Shown piece by piece: positions 46,164-55,391 of a stretch of 64,000 bases of DNA (the first letter of the stretch is position 1; each line of letters starts with the position of its first letter). The stretch spans positions 3,410,001 to 3,474,000 of the forward strand of contig NZ_BSNG01000001.1 in assembly GCF_030159855.1 (NCBI RefSeq). Reading direction: 5' to 3'. The notes beneath the pieces are model-generated. The model was not told the DNA's origin. It saw only the letters and a list, made by a program, of their open reading frames with translations, and made no database searches. The position numbers were made by a program, and so were the translations under genes. This DNA comes from Devosia yakushimensis. Lineage in GTDB: Bacteria; Pseudomonadota; Alphaproteobacteria; Rhizobiales; Devosiaceae.

Positions 46164-46748
46164 ATGTTTGACGAGACCTCCGGCGCGCTGCGCGTCCGCC
46201 ATATTCAGCTACCCAAAAGCCTCGTCCTCCGCATTCTGATGGTTTGCCTGGCGCTGCTGACGATGGTCTGCGCCACGCCGGCCTGGGCGCAAGCGGACAA
46301 TCCCAGCGGGCTGCCCCTGCCGCGTTTTGCCAGCACGCGCTCCACCCCGATCAATGTGCGGGTGGGGCCGGGCACTAAATATGACGTGGCCTGGACCTAT
46401 CTCAAGGCCGGTGTGCCGGTCGAAATCATCCAGGAATTCGATACGTGGCGGAAAATCCGCGATGTGGATGGCGACGAGGGCTGGGTGCACCAGAACCTGC
46501 TCTCGGGAACCAGGGCCGGCTATGTCACCCCGGTCATGGCCAATGGCGAAATCGACCTGTTGGGCAGCAAATCGGACGATGCCGGTGTGCGGGCCCGGCT
46601 GGGGCCGGGGCTCCGCGTACAGATCAAGGAATGCGACGGAGACTGGTGCGAAGTCAGCGCCTCCCAGGGCGACGAGCACCGCGCCTATTCAGGCTACCTG
46701 CGCCAGGAAGAGATCTGGGGCGTCTACCCCGATGAGGAATTCGATTAG
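46164..46748 (+). CDS. Exported SH3-domain protein
   Basis: Encodes 194 residues from ATG at 46164; residues about 20-42 (SLVLRILMVCLALLTMVCA) form a signal or anchor helix ending TPAWAQA. Two bacterial SH3-like domains follow (STRSTPINVRVGPGTKYDVA with W-K/GW motifs at about 60-105, then VRARLGPGLRVQIKECDGDWCEV at about 140-170). Such proteins occur in the periplasm and bind cell-wall peptides. It is divergent from the dehydrogenase gene. Role unknown. Confidence 0.75.
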   Translation: MFDETSGALRVRHIQLPKSLVLRILMVCLALLTMVCATPAWAQADNPSGLPLPRFASTRSTPINVRVGPGTKYDVAWTYLKAGVPVEIIQEFDTWRKIRDVDGDEGWVHQNLLSGTRAGYVTPVMANGEIDLLGSKSDDAGVRARLGPGLRVQIKECDGDWCEVSASQGDEHRAYSGYLRQEEIWGVYPDEEFD

Positions 46749-46798
46749 GAGTTCATGCCCATAGCGATACTCTCGCGCGATAGCTCCTCTCCCACAAT

Positions 46799-46861
46799 CG
46801 CTTCCTCGGGCTTGACCCGAGGATCTTTCGGGAGTGACCCTCGGTCGAGCCCGAGGAAGCG
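46799..46861. repeat. Inverted repeat (CTCGGGCTTGACCCGAG family)
   Basis: Arms CGCTTCCTCGGGCTTGACCC (starting at 46799) and the complementary sequence ending at 46861 in a gap between convergent genes. The upstream flank CCCACAATCGCTTCC matches the units near 5885 and 53091. Confidence 0.8.
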
Positions 46862-46904
46862 GCAGTGGGTGGGCGAGATCAATGCCCGCACCGCTCCGCC
46901 CAAA

Positions 46905-47690
46905 TCAATCCAATTCCGCCACGGCATTGGCCGTCTGGCGGGCAATGCGGGCCGCTTCGCCCTGTTTGGGGCAGGAGGCGCAATAGGCCTTGGGTTCGAT
47001 GAGATAATCGAGACAGCAGCCCTTGCGCGTCACGATAACCACCTCACGGCCACCACTCACCCCAATCCGGTCGAGGCGGCCCTGGCCGCTCGATCCCAAT
47101 GCGGCCAGCCATTGCTGCCCATAGCCTTCCGCCGCTGCGGCGCTGACCTCCTGCCATTGCGGCAGGCGGGCGATGATGGAGAGCATGCGATCGGCCAGGA
47201 GGCGCTTTGCCGGTAATGGCTTGAGCCGGACCAGGACATTGATTTCATCGAGCAGGGCGGCGGTGAAGGGCTGCAGGGACGCGGCGGCCAAAGCGATCAA
47301 TTGCTCGGTTGAGCCAGCCTGGTGCGGGCCGGCCGGCAGGCGATAGCCATCGGCATAGATGCCATCGACACGCTGCGACAACTGGCCGAGATCAGGCATG
47401 GCGCCGTGGATATGGGCGGCGATAACAGCAAGATAGGCGGGTTGCCAGAGGAAGTTGGTCCAGAGGCGGACGGCCCAGAATGCCGGGCCCGCCGCGGGAT
47501 AGGTTTCGGCCAGCCGGGCATGAAGCTGAGCCAGCACGGCCGAATTGTCTTCGCCTGGCCGATACCAGCCCGGCCGGTGACCACCCGGCGCTCCCTTCAT
47601 GAAGCCGGTGACGCGCGCCGCGGTGGCGATGAGCTGGGCGGTCTGCGCCGAAGCGTCGTCCGGGGCAAAAAGATAATTTCGTGTCTTCAC
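46905..47690 (-). CDS. fhuF: Siderophore ferric-iron reductase FhuF-like
   Basis: Encodes 261 residues of a cytoplasmic protein that frees iron from imported ferric-siderophores. The C-terminal motif GCCLDYLIEPKAYCASCP fits the FhuF Cys-Cys-x10-Cys-x2-Cys set that binds a 2Fe-2S cluster. The rest is poorly conserved across the family, as expected. It stands alone, not in a siderophore operon; the iron regulator gene rirA is 8 kb away and may control it. The ATG at 47690 is used. Confidence 0.85.
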   Translation of the reverse strand: MKTRNYLFAPDDASAQTAQLIATAARVTGFMKGAPGGHRPGWYRPGEDNSAVLAQLHARLAETYPAAGPAFWAVRLWTNFLWQPAYLAVIAAHIHGAMPDLGQLSQRVDGIYADGYRLPAGPHQAGSTEQLIALAAASLQPFTAALLDEINVLVRLKPLPAKRLLADRMLSIIARLPQWQEVSAAAAEGYGQQWLAALGSSGQGRLDRIGVSGGREVVIVTRKGCCLDYLIEPKAYCASCPKQGEAARIARQTANAVAELD

Positions 47691-47728
47691 CGGACGAGCC
47701 TAGCGCCACGACGCCGGCGGCGGAAGCG

Positions 47729-48487
47729 TCAAGCCGCCGCCCGCGCCGCTGCAATGGTGGCGCGCACCGCGTTCTCGTCGGTCACGGTGATTTCATATTC
47801 GCGCTCGATGGCCGTGCCACCCATGCCGACATGGGGATTGCGGAAGGCCATGGTGCTTTTGAGCGTCTTGAGGGCGGCGAAATGCATCTCATCGACGCCA
47901 GTGGCGCGGCGCACCTGGGCGATATTGTCCTGATCGAGGGCACCGCAGGCCATGATGACGATGCGGCCATCGGCAATGGCGGTGGTGTCCTTGAGGATGT
48001 CGACGCCTTCAAGAGCGGTGTCACGCTGCCCGCTGGTCAAGACGCGATCGACCCCGGCGCGCACCAGGGCCTCGATAGCGGCGCGGTAATCATGCGTCAT
48101 GTCGAAGGCGCGGTGGCAGGTGACCTTGAGGGGGCGGGCGGCATCGACCAGCGCCTTGGTGCGCGCTTCATCGATCTCGCCATCGGCAGTGAGGCACCCG
48201 ATGACGACACCGGCCACGCCCAGCTCGCGCATGGCCTTGACGTCCTCGAGCATGCTGGCGAATTCGAGCTCGGAATAGAGGAAATCGCCGCCGCGCGGAC
48301 GAATGATGACGTGGAAGGGAATAGTGGCGACGCGCAGGGCTTCGCGCACCACGCCCAGGCTGGGCGTCAGCCCGCCTTCGAGCAGGCTCGCGCAAAGTTC
48401 CACCCGGTCGGCACCCGCATTTTGGGCCGCGACCAGCCCATCGGTGCCTTCGACGCAGATTTCAATCTTGAACGGATGGCGCGGCAT
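47729..48487 (-). CDS. cutC: CutC-family protein
   Basis: Encodes 252 residues from ATG at 48487 (MPRHPFKIEICVEG), with AGGAGA upstream. CutC proteins are (beta/alpha)8 barrels described as copper-homeostasis proteins, though the role is debated. Visible family features: GADRVELCASLLEGGLTPSLG, VIIRPRGGDFLYSELEF, VVIGCLTADGEID and VDRVLTSGQRDTALEGVDIL. It is divergent from the tadE-tadG pair. Confidence 0.88.
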   Translation of the reverse strand: MPRHPFKIEICVEGTDGLVAAQNAGADRVELCASLLEGGLTPSLGVVREALRVATIPFHVIIRPRGGDFLYSELEFASMLEDVKAMRELGVAGVVIGCLTADGEIDEARTKALVDAARPLKVTCHRAFDMTHDYRAAIEALVRAGVDRVLTSGQRDTALEGVDILKDTTAIADGRIVIMACGALDQDNIAQVRRATGVDEMHFAALKTLKSTMAFRNPHVGMGGTAIEREYEITVTDENAVRATIAAARAAA

Positions 48488-48562
48488 CACTGGTCTCCTA
48501 TTGGTACGCATTGGATAGCCTTCCAGACCCCGGCCAGCAAGGTCAATCTACCATTCCAGATT

Positions 48563-48618
48563 TGCCTATATTTTAGGCATACGTAATAGTTGAGCGGTAA
48601 AAATTGACGATCTGTCAA
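48563..48618. promoter_or_regulatory. Two palindromes between cutC and tadE
   Basis: TGCCTATATTTTAGGCA (48563-48579) and TTGACGATCTGTCAA (48604-48618) are perfect inverted repeats with five-base centres. They lie in the 182-base divergent region upstream of cutC and tadE. Which promoter they serve cannot be told. Confidence 0.4.
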
Positions 48619-48669
48619 CGAATTGGGCGCAGGCTTTTGGCATAATCTAGGCTAGCTGGGAGGCTTATT

Positions 48670-49098
48670 ATGCGATCCCATCGTGCTTCATGGGTTCGTG
48701 ACGACCGAGCGACGTCTGCCATAGAATTCGCTCTTCTGACGCCGGTCTTTGTGCTGTTGCTCACCGGCATGCTCGCCTACGGGATTTATTTCGGGGCGGC
48801 CAATTCTCTGCAACAGCTGACGGCCGACGCGGCGCGCACCGCGATAGCCGGGTTGAACGAGACCGAGCGGAACCGGCTGGTCGAGACCTATCTCGACAAT
48901 AATGCCGACGGGTACATGCTGATCGATAGCGCGCATCTGACCTTCGATATCCGCGACGACACCAGCGATCCGACGCAATATCTGGTGACCTTGCACTACG
49001 ACGCTTCGGAACTGCCGATCTGGAATCTCTATGTACCCCTGCCGCTGCCCAATGCGCAGATGGCCTATAGTTCGACCATTCGCAAGGGCGGCATATGA
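48670..49098 (+). CDS. TadE-family pseudopilin-like protein
   Basis: Encodes 142 residues. The N-terminal region TSAIEFALLTPVFVLLLTGMLAYGIYF (about residues 17-43, given in part) is the TadE hydrophobic segment with the conserved Glu at the fifth position. TadE-like proteins work in Flp pilus (Tad) assembly or secretion. GGGAGG precedes the ATG. It overlaps tadG by four bases. An Flp pilin gene is at 56594-56752. Confidence 0.82.
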   Translation: MRSHRASWVRDDRATSAIEFALLTPVFVLLLTGMLAYGIYFGAANSLQQLTADAARTAIAGLNETERNRLVETYLDNNADGYMLIDSAHLTFDIRDDTSDPTQYLVTLHYDASELPIWNLYVPLPLPNAQMAYSSTIRKGGI

Positions 49099-50753
49099 CT
49101 CTATGGCGGCGATTTATTGCCAGCCAGCGCGGCAATATGGTGGTGATGTTCGCGGCCGGCTTTGCCGTTTCCGCGGTCGTGGCGGCTTTTGCGGTGGATG
49201 CCGGCGGGCTCTATTACGAACGCCGGGCGGTGCAGAATGGGGTAGACCTGGCGGCGCTCGAAGCGGCGACCAGTGCCGCCACGGCGCAAAGCGTTGCACA
49301 CAAATCCCTGCAGAATGCGGGGCTGATGACTGCCGCCTCCCAGGCAGGGCTGACGGTGGTGACCGGCCGGTACAATCCCGACCCGGCCGTCGCCGCCGCC
49401 AACCGCTTCGTTGCCAATGCCACGCCGGTCAATGCAGTGCAGGTGTCATTCAGCAAGCCGGGTACGCTTTATTTCGCCAATGGCTGGACCGAACCGCCCA
49501 CGATCAGCGCCTCGGCCATCGCAACTGTCACCCCGCAGGTGGCGTTTTCCGTGGGGTCGCGGCTGGCCAAGGTCGAAGGCGGGGCCATCAATGGTGTACT
49601 CAACGGGCTGCTCGGCACCAATATCGCGCTGACGGCGCTGGATTATAATGGCCTGGTCGGTGCGCAGGTCGATCTCTTTGCCTTTCTCGACAGGCTTGCC
49701 ATCAAGATGGGCGTCAATGTCGGCACCTATAACGATCTGCTGGCCATGCGGGTGGACCATGGCAAGCTGGCGGCGGCGCTGGCCGATCTCCTGGTCGGAA
49801 CGCAGCAGACGGCTATGCGCAAGCTGGCCAATGCGGCTGGAAACAATGGCACTTTGCCACTCGGCCAGTTGCTGCGCCTGGGCGGGCTGGGTGATTTCGA
49901 TATCGGCACCGGCGCGGCCAATGGCCTGTTCACCAAGATTTCCGCGCTGGACCTGCTCTCGGCCAGCGCGGCCCTAAGTGATAGCAAGCATCAGGTCAAT
50001 ATCGGCCTGAACCTGAATGTACCGGGCCTGCTGGGTCTGACCACCACCGTTGCAGTGGGCGAGCCGCCCCAAGGCGGCAGCTGGTACGCTATCGGCCCGC
50101 TTCAGACGGTGGTGCGCACCGCCCAGGTCCGTGCAAGAATTGTCGCCAAACTCAAGCTGGACCTGCTGGGGCTTTTGCCCATAGTCGACGTCAATCTTCC
50201 GCTCTATCTGGAAGCGGCCCATTCGGAGGCCATTGCCAGTTCGGCCACCTGCCCCACCAGCGCAAACCCGCATGGCAGCGCGACCATCCTGGCGCGGCCA
50301 GGCGCGTTGCGTCTTATCCTGGGTGAAGTCAACGAGAATACGTTTGGCGCCTTCAACTCCATACCCAATATCGGGGTGGCCACGTTGATCAGGCTGAATA
50401 TCATTCTGGCCAATATTACAGTGACTGCTGTCGCCCGCGCCGAAATTGCGCAGGGAACCCCCGTTGCCTTGAACTTTTCGTCTGCCGACATCGCTGCGGG
50501 CACCATCAAGACCGCCAAGACCACCACCATCATCACCTCATTGATGGGATCGCTCCTGGGATCGCTCAGGCTCACCGTAATAGGCATCGGACTGGACCTT
50601 ATCACCGGCTTGCTGTCGGCGCTGCTGACGCCGCTGGGTCCCGTACTCGACCCGGTTATTGCCGGTCTGCTCAAGGCCCTGGGCGTGTCCATCGGCGAGG
50701 CCGACGTGAAGGTCTATGGCGTGCGCTGCACCCATCCGGTGCTGGTCGGCTGA
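49095..50753 (+). CDS. TadG-like protein of the Tad pilus system
   Basis: Encodes 552 residues. It begins FIASQRGNMVVMFAAGFAV, the typical TadG first helix after a short basic stretch, then VDAGGLYYERRAVQNGVDLA, as in TadG/TadE-like proteins with a Tad domain. The long middle part is Gly/Ala/Leu rich with several repeated short hydrophobic stretches such as GLDLITGLLSALL near the end. ATGA overlap with tadE. Function: Tad secretion or pilus assembly, inferred. Confidence 0.75.
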   Translation: MTLWRRFIASQRGNMVVMFAAGFAVSAVVAAFAVDAGGLYYERRAVQNGVDLAALEAATSAATAQSVAHKSLQNAGLMTAASQAGLTVVTGRYNPDPAVAAANRFVANATPVNAVQVSFSKPGTLYFANGWTEPPTISASAIATVTPQVAFSVGSRLAKVEGGAINGVLNGLLGTNIALTALDYNGLVGAQVDLFAFLDRLAIKMGVNVGTYNDLLAMRVDHGKLAAALADLLVGTQQTAMRKLANAAGNNGTLPLGQLLRLGGLGDFDIGTGAANGLFTKISALDLLSASAALSDSKHQVNIGLNLNVPGLLGLTTTVAVGEPPQGGSWYAIGPLQTVVRTAQVRARIVAKLKLDLLGLLPIVDVNLPLYLEAAHSEAIASSATCPTSANPHGSATILARPGALRLILGEVNENTFGAFNSIPNIGVATLIRLNIILANITVTAVARAEIAQGTPVALNFSSADIAAGTIKTAKTTTIITSLMGSLLGSLRLTVIGIGLDLITGLLSALLTPLGPVLDPVIAGLLKALGVSIGEADVKVYGVRCTHPVLVG

Positions 50754-50782
50754 CACCCCAAAATCACCAAACTTCAAACCCC

Positions 50783-50822
50783 TTGACAGCTGCGCTTAGT
50801 GTGCTACAAAACTAACACACTA
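50783..50822 (+). promoter_or_regulatory. Promoter and operator of the GntR-ABC operon
   Basis: A -35 box TTGACA (50783-50788) is separated by 16 bases from TACAAA (50805-50810). Over the -10, TAGTGTG (50797-50803) and CACACTA (50816-50822) form a perfect inverted repeat with 12-base spacing, likely the binding site of the GntR protein encoded at 50837, giving autoregulation. Confidence 0.65.
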
Positions 50823-50836
50823 CATAGGCACAACAC

Positions 50837-51223
50837 ATGGATGATTTTCACACCAGCCAGCCGATCTTCGTGCAGATCCGGCAGCGGCTTATCGAGATGA
50901 TCCTGCGCGGCGCTGCGGCGGAAGGGGATGCCCTGCCATCTGTGCGCCAGATTGCCGGGGACCTTTCGGTCAATCCGCTGACGGTTACCAAGGCATTCGA
51001 AGCTCTGGTCGATATCGGCGTGGTGGAAAAGCGAAGGGGACTGGGCATGTTCGTCAAAACCGGGGCGCGAGCCGAATTGCTCGCCCATGAGCGGGAGAAA
51101 TTCCTCAAGGAGGACTGGCCCCGCATTGCCGCCCAAATTGCCGCGCTCGAATTGGACGTGGCCAGTCTGCTCGCCAAAATTCCCACTCCTCCTCCCGCAC
51201 AAGGGCTGATCAAAAATGACTGA
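50837..51223 (+). CDS. GntR-family (YtrA subfamily) regulator
   Basis: Encodes 128 residues with a winged helix: IFVQIRQRLIEMILRGAAAEG then LPSVRQIAGDLSVNPLTVTKAFEALVDIGVVEKRRGLGMFV (in part), typical GntR/YtrA. No large effector domain is present. YtrA regulators control ABC exporters, here encoded immediately downstream (51216, 8-base overlap). The palindrome over the -10 at 50797-50822 suggests it represses itself. Confidence 0.85.
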   Translation: MDDFHTSQPIFVQIRQRLIEMILRGAAAEGDALPSVRQIAGDLSVNPLTVTKAFEALVDIGVVEKRRGLGMFVKTGARAELLAHEREKFLKEDWPRIAAQIAALELDVASLLAKIPTPPPAQGLIKND

Positions 51224-52115
51224 TCTTTCTGTTTCGGTCGAACCCATCGTCTCGGCCCGTGGCCTGCGCAAGAAGTTCGGCGGCAAGGAAATCCTGCATG
51301 GGCTGGATTTCGATATTCCACCCGGCCGCATCTATGGCCTGATCGGGCATAATGGCGCCGGCAAGACCACCACGCTCAATGCCATGCTGGGCCTAACCAA
51401 TTGCGAAGGCACGATCCGAGTCCTGGGGGAAGATCCCTTCGCCAAGCGCGCCAAGCTGATGGAGAATGTCGCCTTCATCTCTGACGTGGCGAGCCTGCCG
51501 CGGTTCATGCGGGTGCGGGAACTGTTTGCCCTGCTCTCCAATATCCATCCCAATTTCAGCCAGGCCAAGGCGCAGAGCTTCCTGGCTGGCACCGACATCA
51601 AGCCTGAGATGAAGATCAAGACCCTCTCCAAGGGCATGATCGCGCAATTGCACCTGGCCGTGGTGATGGCGATCGACGCCAAGCTGCTGGTGCTGGACGA
51701 ACCCACGCTGGGGCTCGACATCACCTATCGCAAACGCTTCTACCGGCGGCTGCTGGAAGATTACATGACCGAGGAGCGCACTCTGCTCATCACCACCCAC
51801 CAGGTGGACGAGATCGAGTTCATGCTGTCCGACATCATGTTCATCCGCGATGGCGAACTGATCCTGCATATGCAGATGGAGACGGTGAACGACAAGTTTA
51901 CCCAATTGGTCGTCAACGATCCGGCCCAGCAGGCCGCGGCCCGGGCACATGAGCCGGTCTACGAGGAAACCCGGTTCGGCCAGACCGTCATGATCTTCGA
52001 CGGAGTCGACCGCGCCGTGCTCGAACCCTTCGGCACGCTTTCGACGCCGACGCTGTCGGACCTGTTCGTTGCGCTGATGCAGCGGCCCACCGCCAATCCG
52101 GAGCCGGCCCAATGA
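51216..52115 (+). CDS. ABC exporter ATP-binding protein
   Basis: Encodes 299 residues. Walker A GHNGAGKT, signature-like LSKGMIAQLHLAVVMA (variant of LSGGQ), Walker B LLVLDEPTLGLD and ITTHQVDEIEF. Members of this YtrB/BcrA class drive efflux or cell-wall antibiotic resistance together with an ABC-2 membrane protein. It overlaps GntR by eight bases and the permease by four. Confidence 0.85.
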   Translation: MTDLSVSVEPIVSARGLRKKFGGKEILHGLDFDIPPGRIYGLIGHNGAGKTTTLNAMLGLTNCEGTIRVLGEDPFAKRAKLMENVAFISDVASLPRFMRVRELFALLSNIHPNFSQAKAQSFLAGTDIKPEMKIKTLSKGMIAQLHLAVVMAIDAKLLVLDEPTLGLDITYRKRFYRRLLEDYMTEERTLLITTHQVDEIEFMLSDIMFIRDGELILHMQMETVNDKFTQLVVNDPAQQAAARAHEPVYEETRFGQTVMIFDGVDRAVLEPFGTLSTPTLSDLFVALMQRPTANPEPAQ

Positions 52116-53008
52116 AGGCTTTCATTGCCCTGGTGCGGCGCGAATTCATCGAACACAAGGGGGCCTTTCTCTATGGCCCCCTGCTGCTGGTCATCCTGCT
52201 GTTCGGCGCCACGGTGCTGGCCTTTACGGTGGGGCGTGTCGATGCGCGTTTTTCGGGCGCCATGTTCACCGTCGCCCCGCTGCGCATCTACGAGCTCGGC
52301 TTTCTGGGCTTCGGCGTTGCCTGGTCGCTCTATCTCACCGGCACCTTGTTCTTCTATTGCGCCGATGGCTTTGCCGCCGACAAGCGCAACAATTCCATGC
52401 TGTTCTGGAAATCCATGCCGGTCAGCGATTTCAAGATGCTGCTGAGCAAGCTGACGGCGGCCGTCACCATCCTGCCGGGCACGGTCTTTGCCGTGGCGCT
52501 GCTGAGCGGATTGCTGCTCTATGGCGTGGCCTTTGTCACCACCATGATCAATGGCACGGGCAGTTTTACCGCGCTGGGCAATATCGCGGTGGTCTATGGT
52601 CATGTGGGGCTGGCGATCCTCGTCACCATCGTTTGCGGATTATTGTGGTATCTGCCGTTCATGGCGCTGGTCGGCGCCTTGGCCACCGCCATCGGCCGCT
52701 GGGCCATTCCGGTATCGCTGCTGCTGCCCTCCATCGTGGCCATGCTGGAATGGGTTACCCTTGGGGGCCTGCATCCCTTCTCCACCCATACCTGGGACTA
52801 TCTGGGCTATCGCACGACCTTCACCCTGGTCGAGGACGGCTATGTCGACGTCTGGTTCATCGGCAAGGAGCCGTTCAACGCGATCAGCTACACCACCGAC
52901 CTCATTGCCCGGATGGATTGGCCGCAGGTGGGCATTGGCGTGGTTTTCGCGCTGATCTGCCTCTATGTGGCGAGCGAATATCGCCGGCGCAGCAATGTGA
53001 ACGGGTAG
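52112..53008 (+). CDS. ABC-2 type permease
   Basis: Encodes 298 residues with about six membrane helices, starting MKAFIALVRREFIEHKGAF, the usual cytoplasmic entry to ABC-2 permeases, and a later pair of helices. Forms an exporter with the ATPase at 51216-52115, coupled by ATGA overlap. The exported compound is unknown. Confidence 0.8.
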   Translation: MKAFIALVRREFIEHKGAFLYGPLLLVILLFGATVLAFTVGRVDARFSGAMFTVAPLRIYELGFLGFGVAWSLYLTGTLFFYCADGFAADKRNNSMLFWKSMPVSDFKMLLSKLTAAVTILPGTVFAVALLSGLLLYGVAFVTTMINGTGSFTALGNIAVVYGHVGLAILVTIVCGLLWYLPFMALVGALATAIGRWAIPVSLLLPSIVAMLEWVTLGGLHPFSTHTWDYLGYRTTFTLVEDGYVDVWFIGKEPFNAISYTTDLIARMDWPQVGIGVVFALICLYVASEYRRRSNVNG

Positions 53009-53038
53009 GGCGGAGACGTTTGGAGGGTAATCCACTGA

Positions 53039-53234
53039 GTCATTCCGGCGCAGGCCGGAATGACATCGAGTCCACTGGCCTCCCCCACCCACAATCGCTT
53101 CCTCGGGCTTGACCCGAGGATCATTCGCCGCGCGTGCCGAGGGGAGAGCGGCCCTCGGGTCAAGCCCGAGGGAGACGCGGTGGGTGAGATGGGTCGAGTA
53201 CACGTCGTGTCATTCCGGCGCGAGCCGGGATGAC
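53039..53234. repeat. Cluster of three palindromic units
   Basis: The 240-base gap between two convergent genes holds a GTCATTCCGG-type hairpin (53039-53064), a 19-bp perfect inverted repeat CCTCGGGCTTGACCCGAGG (53101-53119 with 53153-53171), and another hairpin at 53209-53234 (GTCATTCCGGCGCGAGCCGG...). These are the same families as at 5891-6090 and 46799. Confidence 0.8.
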
Positions 53235-53248
53235 GCCGAGGTCGCCCC

Positions 53249-55060
53249 CTACCCCTCCAGCTCTTCCCGCAACAGTTCGAGTTCCAGCCATTGCTCCTCG
53301 GCGGCGGCGCGTTTGGTTTCGGCGGCGGCCAGGGCCTTGGATTTGGCGGCAAAGCCATTGGGGTCGCGGGCATAGAGATTGCCATCGGCCAGGACCGCAT
53401 TGAGCGTCTTGATCTCGGCTTCGAGCTTTTCGATATCCTTGGGCAGGGTTTCGAGCGCGTGCTTTTCCTTGAAGGAGAGCTTGCGCTTGGCAGTGGCGGC
53501 AGTGGTCTGCGTCAGCGCCGTCTTGCCGGCACGGTGGGGCTTGGTGACGGCGGCGCGGGCATTGACCCCTTCGCCGCGCTGGATGACCATGTCGGAATAG
53601 CCGCCGGCATATTCAGTCCATTGCCCGCCGCCCTCGGCAATGATGACCGAAGTGGCGACGCGATCGAGAAAATCGCGGTCATGGCTGACGACAATGACAG
53701 TGCCCGAATAGTCCGACACCATTTCCTCAAGCAGATCTAGGGTTTCCAGATCGAGATCGTTGGTCGGCTCGTCCAGCACGAGGAAATTTGAGGGGAGCGA
53801 GAGGGCACGAGCCAGCGCGACGCGGGCCCGTTCGCCGCCCGAGAGTTTGCCAATGGGGGTATTGGCCTGTTCGGGAGTGAACAGAAAGTCTTTCATATAG
53901 CCCACGACATGGCGCGGCTCGCCATTGATGTGGATGGTGTCGCTGCCCCCGCCGGTCAGTGCGTCCTTGAGGCGGGTTTCGGGCACGAGCTTGGCGCGGC
54001 CCTGATCGAGCATGGCCAGTTCCAGCGCCGAACCCAGCTTGATCGTGCCGCTATCGGGCTCAAGCAGTCCGGTCAGCATCTTGATCAGCGTGGTCTTGCC
54101 GGCACCATTGGGGCCGACAATGCCGATGCGGTCGCCGCGCAGCACGCGGGTCGAAAAATCGTTGACGATGGGCCGGCCGCCATAGGATTTGACGATATTT
54201 TCGGCTTCAACAACCAGTGCGCCCGAGGTGCGGCCCTCCGAGACGGTCATGTTGACGCTGCCGGTCACGCGGCGCTGCTCGCGCCTGTCCTGGCGCAGAT
54301 TGCCCAGGCGTTCCAGACGTCCGACATTGCGCTTGCGGCGGGCGGTGACGCCGTAGCGCAGCCAATGTTCTTCGCGCACGATCTGGCGGTCGAGCTTGTG
54401 GCGGTCGCGTTCTTCTTCTTCCAGAACCTGGTCGCGCCAGGCTTCAAAGGCCGAGAAACCCTTGTCGAGCCGGCGGGTGACGCCGCGGTCGAGCCAGACG
54501 GTGGCGCGGGTGAGATCGGACAGGAAGCGCCGATCGTGGCTGATCAGCACCATGGCCGAGCGCAAGGAATTGAGTTCGGCCTGCAGCCATTCGATGGCGG
54601 GGAGATCGAGATGGTTTGTGGGTTCGTCGAGCAGCAGGATATCGGGCTTGGGCGCCAGAACCCGCGCCAGAGCGGCGCGGCGGCCTTCGCCACCCGACAG
54701 ATTTTTGGGGCTTTCCTCGCCGGTGAGGCCCAGGGAATTGAGCAGATACTGCGCGCGATAGATGTCGTCGCCCGGCCCGAGGCCCGCTTCGACATAGGCG
54801 AGCGTAGTGGCGAAGGCTGACAGATCAGGCTCTTGCGGCAGATAGCGCACGGTGGCGCTGGGCTCGACGAAGCGCACCCCGCCATCATGGGCGACATCGC
54901 CGGCGGCAATCTTGAGCAGGGTGGACTTGCCCGAACCATTGCGGCCCACCAGCGCGATGCGCTGGCCGGGCGAGACGATCAGCTCGGCGCTTTCGAGCAG
55001 CGTGGTGCCGCCGAAGGTCAGGTGAATGTTCTGGAGCGAAAGAAGTGGTGCGGCGGCCAT
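53249..55060 (-). CDS. ABC-F family ATPase (Uup-like)
   Basis: Encodes 603 residues from ATG at 55060. Two ABC domains: first Walker A GRNGSGKST, signature LSGGEGRRAALARVLA and LLLDEPTNHLDLPAIEWL; second GPNGAGKTT, LSGGERARVALARALS, FLVLDEPTNDLD. No membrane helices. The linker and C-terminal coiled coil (about residues 540-603) match Uup-type proteins acting on ribosomes or DNA structures. Convergent with the ABC exporter operon. Confidence 0.85.
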   Translation of the reverse strand: MAAAPLLSLQNIHLTFGGTTLLESAELIVSPGQRIALVGRNGSGKSTLLKIAAGDVAHDGGVRFVEPSATVRYLPQEPDLSAFATTLAYVEAGLGPGDDIYRAQYLLNSLGLTGEESPKNLSGGEGRRAALARVLAPKPDILLLDEPTNHLDLPAIEWLQAELNSLRSAMVLISHDRRFLSDLTRATVWLDRGVTRRLDKGFSAFEAWRDQVLEEEERDRHKLDRQIVREEHWLRYGVTARRKRNVGRLERLGNLRQDRREQRRVTGSVNMTVSEGRTSGALVVEAENIVKSYGGRPIVNDFSTRVLRGDRIGIVGPNGAGKTTLIKMLTGLLEPDSGTIKLGSALELAMLDQGRAKLVPETRLKDALTGGGSDTIHINGEPRHVVGYMKDFLFTPEQANTPIGKLSGGERARVALARALSLPSNFLVLDEPTNDLDLETLDLLEEMVSDYSGTVIVVSHDRDFLDRVATSVIIAEGGGQWTEYAGGYSDMVIQRGEGVNARAAVTKPHRAGKTALTQTTAATAKRKLSFKEKHALETLPKDIEKLEAEIKTLNAVLADGNLYARDPNGFAAKSKALAAAETKRAAAEEQWLELELLREELEG

Positions 55061-55391
55061 GATTATCCCGGATTTCCGGCCCGGATAGATCACAGGCGGT
55101 GCGCCAGATCAATGCGCGCAAAAAGGCTGGTCAGGGCGTTGAGGACCCTGACCAGCCCGGGGAGACGGTAGCAGCAAGCCCCGTCGTGCCGCTCGCTGCG
55201 CTGGGGACCAACCCCTCTGGCCACTGTCAGCGCGCTCGCGATAACTGGAGAAAACCATATCTAATCATGACTGTCAAACTCATATTTATGGAATCTTGCC
55301 ACAGAGACGAACCAAAAAATAACAGCGGCTGAACGCAAAACGCCGCCCCGGTGGACCGGAGCGGCGTTGAGACAAAACCGGGGGCCGAAAA
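55061..55391. other. 331-base gap between an ABC-F gene and rirA
   Basis: No gene is visible. A hairpin at 55337-55368 is read as the rirA terminator. The remainder shows no repeat or motif I can name. Confidence 0.6.
55337..55368 (-). terminator. Terminator of rirA
   Basis: On the minus strand AACGCCGC and GCGGCGTT pair over an inner CCGGTCCACCGG, followed by TTTT-like bases. It lies 24 bases after the rirA stop. Confidence 0.6.
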
